DNA from: Paenibacillus qinlingensis
GTDB taxonomy: Bacteria > Bacillota > Bacilli > Paenibacillales > NBRC-103111
Assembly (NCBI RefSeq): GCF_013204845.1
Contig: NZ_JABMKY010000013.1
Location: 1 to 64,000, forward strand
Direction: 5' to 3'
DNA length: 64,000 bases
Shown here: in pieces, positions 50,880 through 59,736 of the stretch
Layout of the letters: the number at the start of each line of letters is the position of its first letter
Position numbering within the stretch: the stretch's first letter is position 1
Made by a program: the position numbers and the translations under genes
The notes under the pieces: generated by a model
Seen by the model: the letters and a program-made list of their open reading frames with translations, nothing else
Databases searched by the model: none
Told to the model about the DNA's origin: nothing

Positions 50880-51398
50880 TTAAACTAATTTTTTAACAGC
50901 TTCTACAGCTGCTTCATAGTTCGGGTGAGCTGTCATTTCGCCAAGGTACTCCACGTATTGAACAGTGTCATTAGCGTCGATTACGAAAATAGAGCGCATA
51001 TCCAATTGAATTTCTTTGATCAATACGCCATAAGCTTCGCCAAAGGATTTTGTTTTGTAATCGGATAGTGTAATCACTTTGTCGATACCTGCAGCGCCGC
51101 ACCAGCGAGCTTGTGCGAAAGGAAGATCAACGCTGATTGTAAGAACGGCAACATTGTCACCTAGGCCAGCTGCTTCTTCATTGAAACGACGTGTTTGTGC
51201 ATCACAAACGCCTGTATCTAAGGAAGGAACTACGGAGATCAATTTCACTTTACCTGCGTAATCAGCAAGTGATACTTGCGTCATCAAATCTTTGTTAACT
51301 TTGAAATCAGGTGCTTTGTCACCTACTTTAATTTCGGGTCCTACCAAAGTGATAGGATTGCTTTTCAGGGTAGCAACACCAGTACGTTCTTGTGCCAT
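50880..51398 (-). CDS. tpx: thiol peroxidase (2-Cys peroxiredoxin, Tpx type)
   Basis: The 172-residue enzyme reduces hydroperoxides with thioredoxin. The peroxidatic Cys is in VVPSLDTGVCDAQTRRFNEE (the Tpx version of the usual T-x-x-C motif) and the resolving Cys is in ARWCGAAGI. The N-terminal NPITLVGPEIKVGDKAPDF and the ending EVTAHPNYEAAVEA-type block are typical. ATG 51396-51398 has AAAGGAGG 10 nt upstream; the longer in-frame version is unlikely. It is divergent from a LysR gene. Confidence 0.94.
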   Translation of the reverse strand: MAQERTGVATLKSNPITLVGPEIKVGDKAPDFKVNKDLMTQVSLADYAGKVKLISVVPSLDTGVCDAQTRRFNEEAAGLGDNVAVLTISVDLPFAQARWCGAAGIDKVITLSDYKTKSFGEAYGVLIKEIQLDMRSIFVIDANDTVQYVEYLGEMTAHPNYEAAVEAVKKLV

Positions 51399-51556
51399 TG
51401 AATGATTTCCTCCTTTATTATCCATGCTAAATAACAACTTACTTATTATAAGCTTTTTGCGGATAAGTTGTCCAATCGTTGCTATCGAGCTATAATCGGA
51501 GTCAAAGAACGCGTTTTGTTTCTTCATTAAGTAGATAAGTCAGGGGATTTACTCAC

Positions 51557-52441
51557 GTGGAATTAAGACAATTGCAATACTTTGTGAAAGTTGCTAGGAA
51601 GCAGCATGTGACACAGGCGGCGGAAGAACTGCATGTAGCGCAGTCTGCAGTTAGTCGGCAAATTCATTTGCTGGAAGAGGAACTCGGTGTTGATTTATTT
51701 GTGCAAAAGGGGCGTAATTTACATCTGACCTCTGTGGGGCATTTATTTCTAAGTCGAGTAGAAGGAATTCTTACGGATTTGGAACGTGCGGTAGGTGAGA
51801 TCCATGAGTTTCTTGATCCAGAGGCTGGGGAGATTCGAATTGGTTTCCCTCATAGCCTGGTTATCAATTTACTTCCTGCTGTTGTTGCAGCATTTAAAAA
51901 AAATCATCCCAATGTGAAGTTTCGACTGCGTCAGGGTACATACACTTCGTTAATTCGTGATGTTTCGAGAGGGGAAATCGATCTCGCATTTATTTCACCC
52001 TTTCCTAAATCCCATGAGCATGTGACAGGTGAGATATTATTGACAGAAGAGCTGTATGCTATCATCCCCTCCAATCATATTTTGGCAGACTATACGTCAA
52101 TTCGCCTTGAGCAGTTGAAGAATGAATCATTCGTTATGTTCAGTGAAGAATATACGCTTCGAACAATTGTGATGGACGCGTGCCAGAAGGCAGGCTTCGT
52201 TCCTAAGATTGAGTTTGAAGGGGAAGAGACGGATACGATTCGTGGACTTGTTGCCGCGGGTATGGGGGTCAGCTTGCTTCCGGCGATGGCTTTATTGGAA
52301 AGCGGGCAAACACAGCCAGTCAAGATACGAGTTACAGATCCTCAGGTTACGAGGACGGTTGGTTTGATTTGTCGCAAGGATGTGAAGCTGCCGTTGGTGG
52401 CTGAAGTGTTTCGTCGTTTCTTATATGATTATTTTAAATGA
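51557..52441 (+). CDS. LysR family regulator, GltC-like
   Basis: The 294-residue protein has the LysR HTH at residues 1-60 (MELRQLQYFVKVARKQHVTQ, AEELHVAQSAVSRQIHLLEE) and a two-lobed effector domain (IRIGFPHSLVINLLPAVVAA, VAAGMGVSLLPAMAL). The overall sequence, including EFLDPEAGEIRIGFP and EGEETDTIRGLVAAGMGV, closely follows B. subtilis GltC. No gltAB is nearby, so the target is not clear. The start is GTG. It is divergent from tpx across about 160 bp, so tpx or itself could be the target. Confidence 0.9.
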   Translation: MELRQLQYFVKVARKQHVTQAAEELHVAQSAVSRQIHLLEEELGVDLFVQKGRNLHLTSVGHLFLSRVEGILTDLERAVGEIHEFLDPEAGEIRIGFPHSLVINLLPAVVAAFKKNHPNVKFRLRQGTYTSLIRDVSRGEIDLAFISPFPKSHEHVTGEILLTEELYAIIPSNHILADYTSIRLEQLKNESFVMFSEEYTLRTIVMDACQKAGFVPKIEFEGEETDTIRGLVAAGMGVSLLPAMALLESGQTQPVKIRVTDPQVTRTVGLICRKDVKLPLVAEVFRRFLYDYFK

Positions 52442-52442
52442 G

Positions 52443-52489
52443 AAAAGCTCTCCCGTCAGGTCTACATGAACCTGGGTGGGAGAGCTTTT
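52443..52489. terminator. bidirectional terminator
   Basis: AAAAGCTCTCCC pairs with GGGAGAGCTTTT, with an inner CAGGT/ACCTG stem. Confidence 0.85.
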
Positions 52490-52493
52490 GTGT

Positions 52494-53183
52494 TTAATCG
52501 TCGTTATTTCGACCATTGAAAATCATAATGTACTTCAGAAGCTCGAGTACGGAGATCAAAGCCGCAGCTACATAGGTTAAAGCTGCTGCATTCAAAACCT
52601 TAGCTACACCGCGTTCTTCTTCATTAGATATGAAACCTTGAGCCACCATCTCATCACGTGCTCTTGAGCTAGCGTTAAACTCGACTGGTAACGTTACTAA
52701 TTGGAAAGCTACGGCTGCTGCGAAGAAAATGATACCGACACCCAAGAGCCAGGGGATCTGCTGGAAGAAGAATCCCGCTAGGATCAAGATAGGAGCCACA
52801 CCGGAAGCGAAATTAACAACAGGGAACATCTTGTGTCTAGCGACGAGCATTGGGTAATGTACTTGATGCTGAATAGCATGACCTACTTCGTGACAGGCAA
52901 CAGATACAGCTGAGATGGAGCTTTGGTAGTAGACGGGCTCCGACAAACGTACGGTTCGAGCCATTGGATCGTAGTGGTCTGTTAATGTCCCAGGCACAGC
53001 TTCAACAGGTACATCGTAAAGGCCGTTAGCATCTAACATTCGTCTTGCGGCTTCGGCGCCAGTCATGTGTGAGCGGACAGGTACGCTGGACCATTTGTTA
53101 AAGGTTCCTCGCACTCGGAATGAAGCCCACAAAGACAGGCCGAAAGCAATGATAATTAGAAAATCCATCGGGTGAAAAAACAT
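52494..53183 (-). CDS. zinc metallopeptidase, YugP family
   Basis: The 229-residue protein belongs to Zn_peptidase_2 (PF04298). The zinc motif HEVGHAIQH lies near residue 97, flanked by the family stretch MTGAEAARRMLDANGLYDVP and by VRLSEPVYYQSSISAVSVAC. Hydrophobic helices at the N-terminus and at about 125-170 and 200-220 place it in the membrane. Substrate unknown. A MerR gene lies 22 bp upstream and is probably cotranscribed. Confidence 0.88.
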   Translation of the reverse strand: MFFHPMDFLIIIAFGLSLWASFRVRGTFNKWSSVPVRSHMTGAEAARRMLDANGLYDVPVEAVPGTLTDHYDPMARTVRLSEPVYYQSSISAVSVACHEVGHAIQHQVHYPMLVARHKMFPVVNFASGVAPILILAGFFFQQIPWLLGVGIIFFAAAVAFQLVTLPVEFNASSRARDEMVAQGFISNEEERGVAKVLNAAALTYVAAALISVLELLKYIMIFNGRNNDD

Positions 53184-53205
53184 AGGGCATTCCTCCGTAT
53201 TTCAA

Positions 53206-53646
53206 TTATGAGAACGGATTTTTACCTAAAAGGACAATAAGTGCTTCGATGCAAGCGGCAGTCGGTTGTGTCAGAATATGATACAGCTTCTTCAACTGTT
53301 TAGGCTTCAATTGCTGAACAAGTGGACTGAGTTCCTTGGCTTCCTTCATTAATTGTTCTAGATGTAATTGAAGGGATGTAAGCTTATCTGTCACAGTATC
53401 ATCGGAGGACACTTTACTCCATTGTTGTAAGTTGACTTTGATTTCCTCTAAGGTATATTTCTCGTTCTTCATTGATTCAATACGCCTCAGTCGGTGCAAA
53501 GTTTCATCGCTGTACAGACGATAGTTCGTATCGGATCTTCTTTCAGGTTCAATCAAGCTCAGCTTGGTGTAGTAATCAATGGTACGAGGGCTGACATCAG
53601 CAAGCTTAGCGAGCTCTCCAATTTTATAAAGCTTCTCATTCCCCAT
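53206..53646 (-). CDS. MerR family transcriptional regulator
   Basis: ATG 53644-53646, after AGAGGTGA, gives 146 residues. The winged HTH reads YKIGELAKLADVSPRTIDYY, TKLSLIEPERRSDTNYRLYS and LHRLRRIESMKNEKYTLEEI, a standard MerR N-terminus. The C-terminal part is a long helix for dimerisation. No metal-binding cysteine cluster is visible, so the signal is not a mercury-type metal. It is placed just before the YugP peptidase and divergent from amtB, 304 bp away. Confidence 0.88.
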   Translation of the reverse strand: MGNEKLYKIGELAKLADVSPRTIDYYTKLSLIEPERRSDTNYRLYSDETLHRLRRIESMKNEKYTLEEIKVNLQQWSKVSSDDTVTDKLTSLQLHLEQLMKEAKELSPLVQQLKPKQLKKLYHILTQPTAACIEALIVLLGKNPFS

Positions 53647-53866
53647 GCTAAATTCACCTCTACTCCAATGGTTTGAAATTCTTTCTTCTATATAAACATG
53701 ATACCTGATATTAAACCGTACAGTCAAACGTGATGCTTCAGAAAGCTGACATTGGATTTTAGTGTAAAAATGGTGTTTTGTGAACACATATGAGCCGAAA
53801 CACGAATTATGCTTGTTTCATGTCAGGTTATTTTTCGCTTTTTTCAATATTTTAACGAAAATCCTA

Positions 53867-53895
53867 TTGTCAAACCCAAATAACCTGTATATAAT
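53867..53895 (+). promoter_or_regulatory. sigma-A promoter of amtB
   Basis: TTGTCA (53867-53872), a 17-bp spacer and TATAAT (53890-53895). Confidence 0.75.
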
Positions 53896-53916
53896 GACAT
53901 TAAGAGTTTCATTACA

Positions 53917-53933
53917 TGTTACTTAATCTAACA
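53917..53933. promoter_or_regulatory. GlnR/TnrA-type operator of amtB
   Basis: TGTTACTTAATCTAACA is a perfect match to the TGTNA-N7-TNACA site of the GlnR/TnrA nitrogen regulators. It lies about 15 bp after the predicted transcription start, where binding would block transcription. A half-site TGTCA with a poor partner lies upstream at 53821. Confidence 0.75.
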
Positions 53934-53950
53934 TTAAAGGAAGTGGTCGT

Positions 53951-55336
53951 ATGGTTAAGAAATTGTTGTTAGCTTTCGGCGTTATGTCATTACTGTTCCC
54001 TACACTCGCATTTGCAGCGGATGAGGCGACAGCACCACAACTACAGAGTGCAATTGATGCAGTATGGGTAATGTTAGCAGCAATCTTAGTCATCTTCATG
54101 CAAGCTGGTTTTGCACTTTTAGAAGCGGGGTCAACTAGAATGAAAAATGCCGGTCACGTAGCCGGTAAAACGATTTTAACTTTCGGAATATGTGCCATTG
54201 CATTCTGGGCTGTAGGATTTGGTTTCGCCTTCGGTGATGGAAATGCATTCTTCGGAGAAACGGGCTTCTTCGTAACAGGTTTAGAAGATCAAGCTGCAGC
54301 AGCATTCGGATCTCTTTCCTTCTCTGATGTGCCAATCGGTATCAAATTCTTGTTCCAACTAGCATTCGCTGGTGTATCCCTTGCCATTGCATGGGGCGGT
54401 TTTGCAGAAAGAGCGAAACTTCCGGTTTACTTCATTTTCGGAATTCTTTACACAGTTATTATCTATCCAATCGTAGCGCACTGGGTATGGGGCGGCGGCT
54501 GGTTGAGCAAATTGGGTATGCAAGATTTCGCAGGTTCAACTGTCGTTCATTTACAAGGTGCAACAGCAGCGTTAGTAGCAACTATCTTGCTTAAACCACG
54601 TATTGGCAAATATAATAAAGATAAAACACCGAACTTGATTCCAGGTCATAACCAAGTATTGTCTGTTCTAGGTGTTATCATCCTTTGGATCGGTTGGTTC
54701 GGATTCAACCCAGGTAGTACGCTAAGTGCAATGGGTGACGGCTTCTTCGGTTATATCGCATTGACAACGAATATGGCTGCTGCGGCAGGAGCTGTAGCTG
54801 CGTTGATTATCTCTTGGATGTACTTCGGTAAAGCAGATATTCCTAGCATGTTGAACGGTGTTCTGGCTGCGCTTGTTGCCATCACTGCTGCATGTGCTTT
54901 CGTAGATGCTTGGGCTGCAATCGTGATTGGTGCAGTAGCGGGTATCGTAACATTCTTCACCGCACAATGGTTCGAAAGAGCTGGAATCGACGATCCGATC
55001 TATGCTTTCTCCGTACATGGTATCGCTGGTATCTGGGGTACACTTTCCACTGGTTTGTTCGCAACACCTGAGCTTTCAGCTAAAGTAGGTGTTGGTGGTG
55101 CAGGTTTATTCTACGGCGGTGGTTTCCACCAATTAGGAGTTCAAGCGCTTGGTCTTGCTGGAGCTTTGGCATTCGTACTTGTTCTTTCCTTCATTATCCT
55201 AGGTATTCTTAAAGCTACAATTGGTCTTCGTGTTACAGAAGAAGAAGAAATTATTGGTCTGGATCTTTCCGAGCATGGTTCATACGGATATCCTGAACAA
55301 ATGAAAAAAGCAGCTCAAAACGGAGTTTCCGTTTAA
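53951..55336 (+). CDS. amtB: ammonium transporter (Amt/NrgA)
   Basis: The 461-residue protein has a signal peptide (LLLAFGVMSLLFPTLAFAAD) and 11 membrane helices. Amt family blocks are MQAGFALLEAGSTRMKN, GFAERAKLPVYFIFG, VHLQGATAALVATILL and the conserved twin-His site (VAHWVWGGG, and DDPIYAFSVHGIAGIWGTLS). It takes up ammonium when nitrogen is poor, fitting the GlnR/TnrA site ahead. No glnK (PII) gene follows; instead, a nucleotidyltransferase and an exonuclease gene do. Confidence 0.94.
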   Translation: MVKKLLLAFGVMSLLFPTLAFAADEATAPQLQSAIDAVWVMLAAILVIFMQAGFALLEAGSTRMKNAGHVAGKTILTFGICAIAFWAVGFGFAFGDGNAFFGETGFFVTGLEDQAAAAFGSLSFSDVPIGIKFLFQLAFAGVSLAIAWGGFAERAKLPVYFIFGILYTVIIYPIVAHWVWGGGWLSKLGMQDFAGSTVVHLQGATAALVATILLKPRIGKYNKDKTPNLIPGHNQVLSVLGVIILWIGWFGFNPGSTLSAMGDGFFGYIALTTNMAAAAGAVAALIISWMYFGKADIPSMLNGVLAALVAITAACAFVDAWAAIVIGAVAGIVTFFTAQWFERAGIDDPIYAFSVHGIAGIWGTLSTGLFATPELSAKVGVGGAGLFYGGGFHQLGVQALGLAGALAFVLVLSFIILGILKATIGLRVTEEEEIIGLDLSEHGSYGYPEQMKKAAQNGVSV

Positions 55337-55375
55337 TAACACTTATACTTTCTACTAGAGCAAAGGGGATGCAAC

Positions 55376-56458
55376 ATGAATCATCTCTCAATGGAACGGA
55401 TCCTGGAACGCATTTATCTCTCGGAGCAATTCGAAGAGATGCGAATAACCAGAGATCAGGTGCATGAGATGTTTCGGGAGCATCTCCTTTTTCCCTATTC
55501 ACCTGAATTGGGGCAGCAAATCAATCAAGTACATGATGCATTGATTCAAAGAACAACACAGATAGCTGAACATTTACTAGAAGATGAAGGTTACGGAAAG
55601 CCGCCTGTTGCGTATGCTTTTATCTTATTGGGCAGTGGTGGCAGAAGAGAACAGACACTGTGGAGTGATCAAGACAACGGACTCATTTATGGTGATAGTG
55701 AAACGCATTCGCAAGAAGAATTAGATCTTTATTTTGACAAGCTTGCCTCGTATATCATTCATGGGTTGGATGTGTTGGGTTATCCGCCTTGTGAAGGGAA
55801 TGTCATATCCAGCAATCCGCAATGGCGCAAGTCACTGCAAGGGTATATGGAGATGATGACCGGCTGGTTTATGGAACCCGATTGGGAAAATGTGCGCTAC
55901 CTGCTCATTCTGGCGGATATGCGTTGCATGTATGGTTCAGAGCTATTAGTAACGAAGCTGAAACAATCGTTTCTTGACTATGTTCAGGTGCATCCAGGAC
56001 TCTTGAAATATTTATTGTCGAACACATTACATCACAAAATGTCGTTGGGTATCTTTAGTCATATAATTACAGAGCGATACGGTGAGGATGCAGGTGGATT
56101 TGACATTAAATATGGCGCTTATATTCCGATCGTCAATGGGGTTCGGCTGCTTGCTATTCAAGCAGGAATTCTAGCTACTTCTACAATTGAACGAATTAAA
56201 CAGTTAAAGGCAAAGGGGATTGTATCCGAAGAGCTAGCCAATGATTGGGAACTGGCTTTTTCTATCGCTTTGAAGCTAAGAGATAGTACACCATTCCAGT
56301 TAGATGAAGAGAAATATACGACAAGAGGAAAACTTACGGCAGATCAACTTAACAAAGAGATTCGTATGCAATTAAAGCAGTGTTTACGGACGGGAATTCA
56401 GTTGCAGAAGTATGTTGGTAAGTCCATAGGCTCACACATAGAGAGAGAAAAGGGTTAG
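55376..56458 (+). CDS. DUF294 nucleotidyltransferase-like protein (GlnD-like)
   Basis: The 360-residue protein has a helical N-terminus (to about 75) and a nucleotidyltransferase domain with the motif LLGSGGRREQTLWSDQDNGL (about 82-101), including the catalytic DQD. A C-terminal helical DUF294_C substrate-binding domain (about 215-350) follows. It resembles the N-terminal half of GlnD uridylyltransferase, but has no HD or ACT domains. It lies 39 bp after amtB and 50 bp before an exonuclease gene, and is thus probably cotranscribed. Nucleotide transfer to a protein or small RNA is possible; the target is unknown. Confidence 0.85.
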   Translation: MNHLSMERILERIYLSEQFEEMRITRDQVHEMFREHLLFPYSPELGQQINQVHDALIQRTTQIAEHLLEDEGYGKPPVAYAFILLGSGGRREQTLWSDQDNGLIYGDSETHSQEELDLYFDKLASYIIHGLDVLGYPPCEGNVISSNPQWRKSLQGYMEMMTGWFMEPDWENVRYLLILADMRCMYGSELLVTKLKQSFLDYVQVHPGLLKYLLSNTLHHKMSLGIFSHIITERYGEDAGGFDIKYGAYIPIVNGVRLLAIQAGILATSTIERIKQLKAKGIVSEELANDWELAFSIALKLRDSTPFQLDEEKYTTRGKLTADQLNKEIRMQLKQCLRTGIQLQKYVGKSIGSHIEREKG

Positions 56459-56507
56459 ATTATCGGAATCGGAAATCACGTTTCATTGGTAGGGAGAGGT
56501 GACTCGG

Positions 56508-57242
56508 GTGAAGGATATGCGTCCGGCAGGTCGTATGTGGCATTTATATAAGATGGGCGGTTTAACACCAGCTTTAACCTCGATGTTTGATGCGCAAAGT
56601 GCGCAACAAATGGCTTTTATTCGGTCGATGCTAAAAGAGCAACGAAAAGATTCTTTGTTTGAAATTCCATTGCACGCCATGGAAATCGTGGTGTTTGATC
56701 TTGAAACTACCGGCTTCTCTCCTTATAATGGAGACGAAATTATTTCCTTCGGTGCTGTCTCTGTTATCGGTGGTGAAGTACAGACACAAGATACCTTCTA
56801 TAAAATGGTGAATCCCAAGCGTAAAATTCCAGATGAAATCGTTAAGTTAACCGGTATTACGAACGAAATGGCTGGCGATGCACCTGACTTAATCGGTGTT
56901 TTAAGTGATTTTTTAGAATTTGTACAGCAGAAAATCTTAGTGGCTCATGCCATTGGACATGATAAAAGTTTTCTGAACTCAGCCTTGTGGCGTACGTCCA
57001 AAGTGAGCCTATCCCATCGCGTTTTGGATATTATGATGATCGCAAAATGGCTGATGCCCAAACGAAAAAATCTAGGTTTAGATTCACTCTTGCATGCGTA
57101 TGGCATTCCGGTTACAGGGAGACATCACGCACTTGAGGATGCTCTCATGACAGCGCAATTATGGTCAAGATTTATGGAAGAAATAAGAGCAAGAGATGTA
57201 GATACACTAGGTGATTTATATGCATTGTTAAGCCATCATTGA
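56508..57242 (+). CDS. DnaQ-type 3'-5' exonuclease
   Basis: The DEDDh catalytic residues are visible: motif I VVFDLETTGFSPYNGDEIIS, motif II AHAIGHDKSFLNSALW and motif III GRHHALEDALMTAQLW. The first 65 residues are an additional helical lead. The enzyme acts on single-stranded DNA or RNA ends. GTG 56508 is chosen because GGGAGAGG is 8-9 nt upstream; the GTG at 56499 abuts that site. DnaQ-like exonucleases commonly pair with DUF294 nucleotidyltransferases in proteobacteria, next to a solute transporter; the pair next to amtB here repeats that idea. Confidence 0.88.
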   Translation: MKDMRPAGRMWHLYKMGGLTPALTSMFDAQSAQQMAFIRSMLKEQRKDSLFEIPLHAMEIVVFDLETTGFSPYNGDEIISFGAVSVIGGEVQTQDTFYKMVNPKRKIPDEIVKLTGITNEMAGDAPDLIGVLSDFLEFVQQKILVAHAIGHDKSFLNSALWRTSKVSLSHRVLDIMMIAKWLMPKRKNLGLDSLLHAYGIPVTGRHHALEDALMTAQLWSRFMEEIRARDVDTLGDLYALLSHH

Positions 57243-57664
57243 CCGATGACAAACGAAAGTTTGTGATATGCGGTAGTGGTGGTTTTTTTTAGGGAATAGA
57301 CTTGGAGGTTGGGACGCTCTTTGTGTTGCAGGGAAAGGATCCAGTAGGTTGGGATGGTATGCCAGAGTGTTGAAAGGTCTTCGGCAGAGGGAATGGATGC
57401 AGCAGTAGGGTGTGAATGGAAAATGCCGACGATCCTACGACGTTTATCTATTAGATAGGGGAGTATGTCGCTGGGAAGGATGGCAAACTGCTGTGTAGGA
57501 TCTGCCGCGTAATTGTGAAGAGGGATAAATGTATGGATTTGCAGCTCATCTGACGGTGTTAAAGAGGCTTCCTGTGTCAGGATGCCACATGCTTCATTGG
57601 GAAGTGAGCGCATACTGTGAGAGACCATTTCGTCATATAATTGTCTAGATAAATGGATACTCAC
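57236..57664 (-). CDS. JAB1/MPN (JAMM) metallopeptidase, M67 family
   Basis: The 142-residue protein contains the JAMM zinc motif GIFHSHPTAASIPSAED (near residue 79) and the upstream Glu in LPNEACGIL. Bacterial members of this size (Mec+/RadC-related) cut ubiquitin-like sulfur carriers such as ThiS or CysO. No such carrier or E1-like gene was seen nearby. It converges with the exonuclease gene, overlapping its end by seven bases. Confidence 0.86.
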   Translation of the reverse strand: MSIHLSRQLYDEMVSHSMRSLPNEACGILTQEASLTPSDELQIHTFIPLHNYAADPTQQFAILPSDILPYLIDKRRRIVGIFHSHPTAASIPSAEDLSTLWHTIPTYWILSLQHKERPNLQVYSLKKTTTTAYHKLSFVIGQ

Positions 57665-57707
57665 TTGTACTCACTCCCTCAGATTGCTTGGACATGAGGC
57701 TAGTATA

Positions 57708-59018
57708 TCATGTTTGTTCTTGCAATTCTGCTTTAGGCTTAATGAGGAAAAATACCAAAGCTAACATGATAAGTGATAATGATGCGACCGTGATAAATAG
57801 TGTCTTATGAGAAATGCTCATGAGCCAACCGAAAAGTGGAGGGCCAAAGGCAACTCCGATAAAACGCAAACTATTATAGAGGGAAGTAATCATCCCCCGT
57901 TGCTCGCGCTCTACCGATCCGGTAATGAGCGTATTTAGGCATGGAAGCAGGAGTCCTGTCCCTATCCCGCTGAGCGATAATAAGCCAATGAAGACATAGA
58001 GGTTCCCATTTAAAAATGTAGCCAAGGTGAGGGATATAACCATGGTCATAAGTCCGATATTCATGAGCCAACGCATGAGTTTGCCGTTTTGCTTGATTTT
58101 CGCCCCTGTGGTATAGGAAGTTATGACGAGGCAGAGCAAGGGGATCGCTAGGACAAGACCTTTGCGTACGCCTTCGATGCTATAGGGCTTCTCTTCCAAA
58201 ATCTGTGAGAGGTAGAATAGTACGCCGAATAATATAAATAAGGTGATCGAACCAGCGATGAAGGCGGGGATTAGCCAATGGCCTTTGCTTTTGAGAATTG
58301 TTTTGATTTGCTTCAAATACAGCTTAAGGGGTTCAGCTTCCTTCTCTTTAGCAGGTTCTTTGATCATAAAAATCACAGCGAGCAAGGCTAGCAAACAAAA
58401 AAGTGGAAAAGCAAAAAATGGCGCAAACCAACTGATTAGCGCTAATAGAGAACCGAGTATTGGGCTTACGACTTTGCCGATTCCGTTGGAGGCTTCAATT
58501 AGTCCGAGTGCTTTGCTGGCTTTGGGGCCCTTGTAAATATCGCCGACAAGCGCCATGGCAATAGGGGCTGTACCTGCGGCTCCAAGGCCTTGTATGGCTC
58601 TAGAAGCTATAAGTATAGGGTAAGAGTTCCAGACAGCGCCAAGCCCTGCCAGGACGCCGGCAGCGCCGTACACGATAAGCGAGGGGATAATAACAGACTT
58701 ACGTGTGAAACGATCAGACAAATAACCGGATATTGGGATGATGAGGCCTGCAGTCAATGAGAATAATGTGATGATAAGTGAACTTTGAAAGCGTGAGATA
58801 CTCATTTTCTCTTGCAAGTCCGGTAGGATCGGGACAAGCATAGAATTGCCAAGGACGAGCACCAAAGGAATAGAGGCAAGTGCAAGATATTGCCAAACGC
58901 TGCCTTTTTCGCTTGAATCCGTCTTTTTATTATGGATAGAATCCTCTTCTTCGTGCTCGTAAATTCTCATTTTATCAAGCGGGTTTTTACCCCGCGTTTT
59001 CACGGCTGCTTGTTTCAT
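57708..59018 (-). CDS. MFS multidrug exporter (YmfD-like)
   Basis: The 436-residue transporter has a polar N-terminal lead of about 40 residues and 12 helices. Features are the motif A loop (GYLSDRFTRKSVI), RAIQGLGAAGTAPIAMALVG and the helix 5 motif C-like IEASNGIGKVVSPILGSLLA. It resembles Bacillus YmfD, which exports bacillibactin, but no siderophore genes were seen. ATG 59016-59018 follows AAAGGA at 9 nt; an in-frame ATG six codons upstream is less likely. Confidence 0.85.
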   Translation of the reverse strand: MKQAAVKTRGKNPLDKMRIYEHEEEDSIHNKKTDSSEKGSVWQYLALASIPLVLVLGNSMLVPILPDLQEKMSISRFQSSLIITLFSLTAGLIIPISGYLSDRFTRKSVIIPSLIVYGAAGVLAGLGAVWNSYPILIASRAIQGLGAAGTAPIAMALVGDIYKGPKASKALGLIEASNGIGKVVSPILGSLLALISWFAPFFAFPLFCLLALLAVIFMIKEPAKEKEAEPLKLYLKQIKTILKSKGHWLIPAFIAGSITLFILFGVLFYLSQILEEKPYSIEGVRKGLVLAIPLLCLVITSYTTGAKIKQNGKLMRWLMNIGLMTMVISLTLATFLNGNLYVFIGLLSLSGIGTGLLLPCLNTLITGSVEREQRGMITSLYNSLRFIGVAFGPPLFGWLMSISHKTLFITVASLSLIMLALVFFLIKPKAELQEQT

Positions 59019-59147
59019 TTCAGTGGTTCCTTTCATCGCAAAGAGTACGTTTACTTTTCCCTAATAGGATGAAAGCATACTTCGGGATTGTGATGTTGGA
59101 ATTTTCGCTAATTTGGAGATAATATAGAGGGAGTGGAGGTTGATACT

Positions 59148-59684
59148 GTGAAGAAGAATCTCATCGTGATTGCTTTCGTCGTTCTATTGGCGGGCTTTGC
59201 GATTTATCAGAATGTAAAGAATGAAGATAAGCAAACCCTAATGCCGAGTGAGCAAGCGGCGAAGGTTAATTTTTTAGCGCCTTCGTTTACTTTACAAGGG
59301 TTGGATGGGAAGGATTATTCGGTAGGAGGACCTCGTGAAAAGCCGATGTTTGTGAACTTCTGGGCGTCATGGTGTGGTCCTTGCGAGGAAGAAGCGCCTG
59401 ATCTGGTGAATTTGTATAAAAAATATGAGGGGAAATTTGATCTTTATGCGGTGAATGTGACGCCAGGGGATAAAATGGATAATATTAAAAAATTCGTTGA
59501 CACCTATCAGTATCCGTTCCCTGTGCTGCTTGATAAACAAGGGTCAAATGCCGATACTTACAATGTTATCGCTATTCCTACCAGCTTTCTTATTGACAAA
59601 AATGGTGTGATCAGGGAAATCATTCATGTGCTTTCCCCGAAGGAGCTCGACAAGAAGATGGCGAGTCTTCTGAAGGAAGAATGA
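59148..59684 (+). CDS. TlpA/ResA-like membrane-anchored thioredoxin
   Basis: The start is GTG 59148, 8 nt after GGAGG. A single N-terminal helix (LIVIAFVVLLAGFAIY) anchors an outward-facing redoxin domain with the catalytic NFWASWCGPCEEEAPDLVNL (CxxC) and the cis-proline AIPTSFLID. Such proteins reduce or oxidise extracytoplasmic disulfides, for example in cytochrome c maturation. No ccd or res genes lie nearby. 178 residues. Confidence 0.88.
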   Translation: MKKNLIVIAFVVLLAGFAIYQNVKNEDKQTLMPSEQAAKVNFLAPSFTLQGLDGKDYSVGGPREKPMFVNFWASWCGPCEEEAPDLVNLYKKYEGKFDLYAVNVTPGDKMDNIKKFVDTYQYPFPVLLDKQGSNADTYNVIAIPTSFLIDKNGVIREIIHVLSPKELDKKMASLLKEE

Positions 59685-59685
59685 A

Positions 59686-59726
59686 AAAAAGCTGCAAGAG
59701 AGCAATTTGCGCTCTTGCAGCTTTTT
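59686..59726. terminator. bidirectional terminator
   Basis: AAAAAGCTGCAAGAG pairs perfectly with CTCTTGCAGCTTTTT, between the TlpA-like gene and cimA. Confidence 0.88.
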
Positions 59727-59736
59727 CATATGAGTA

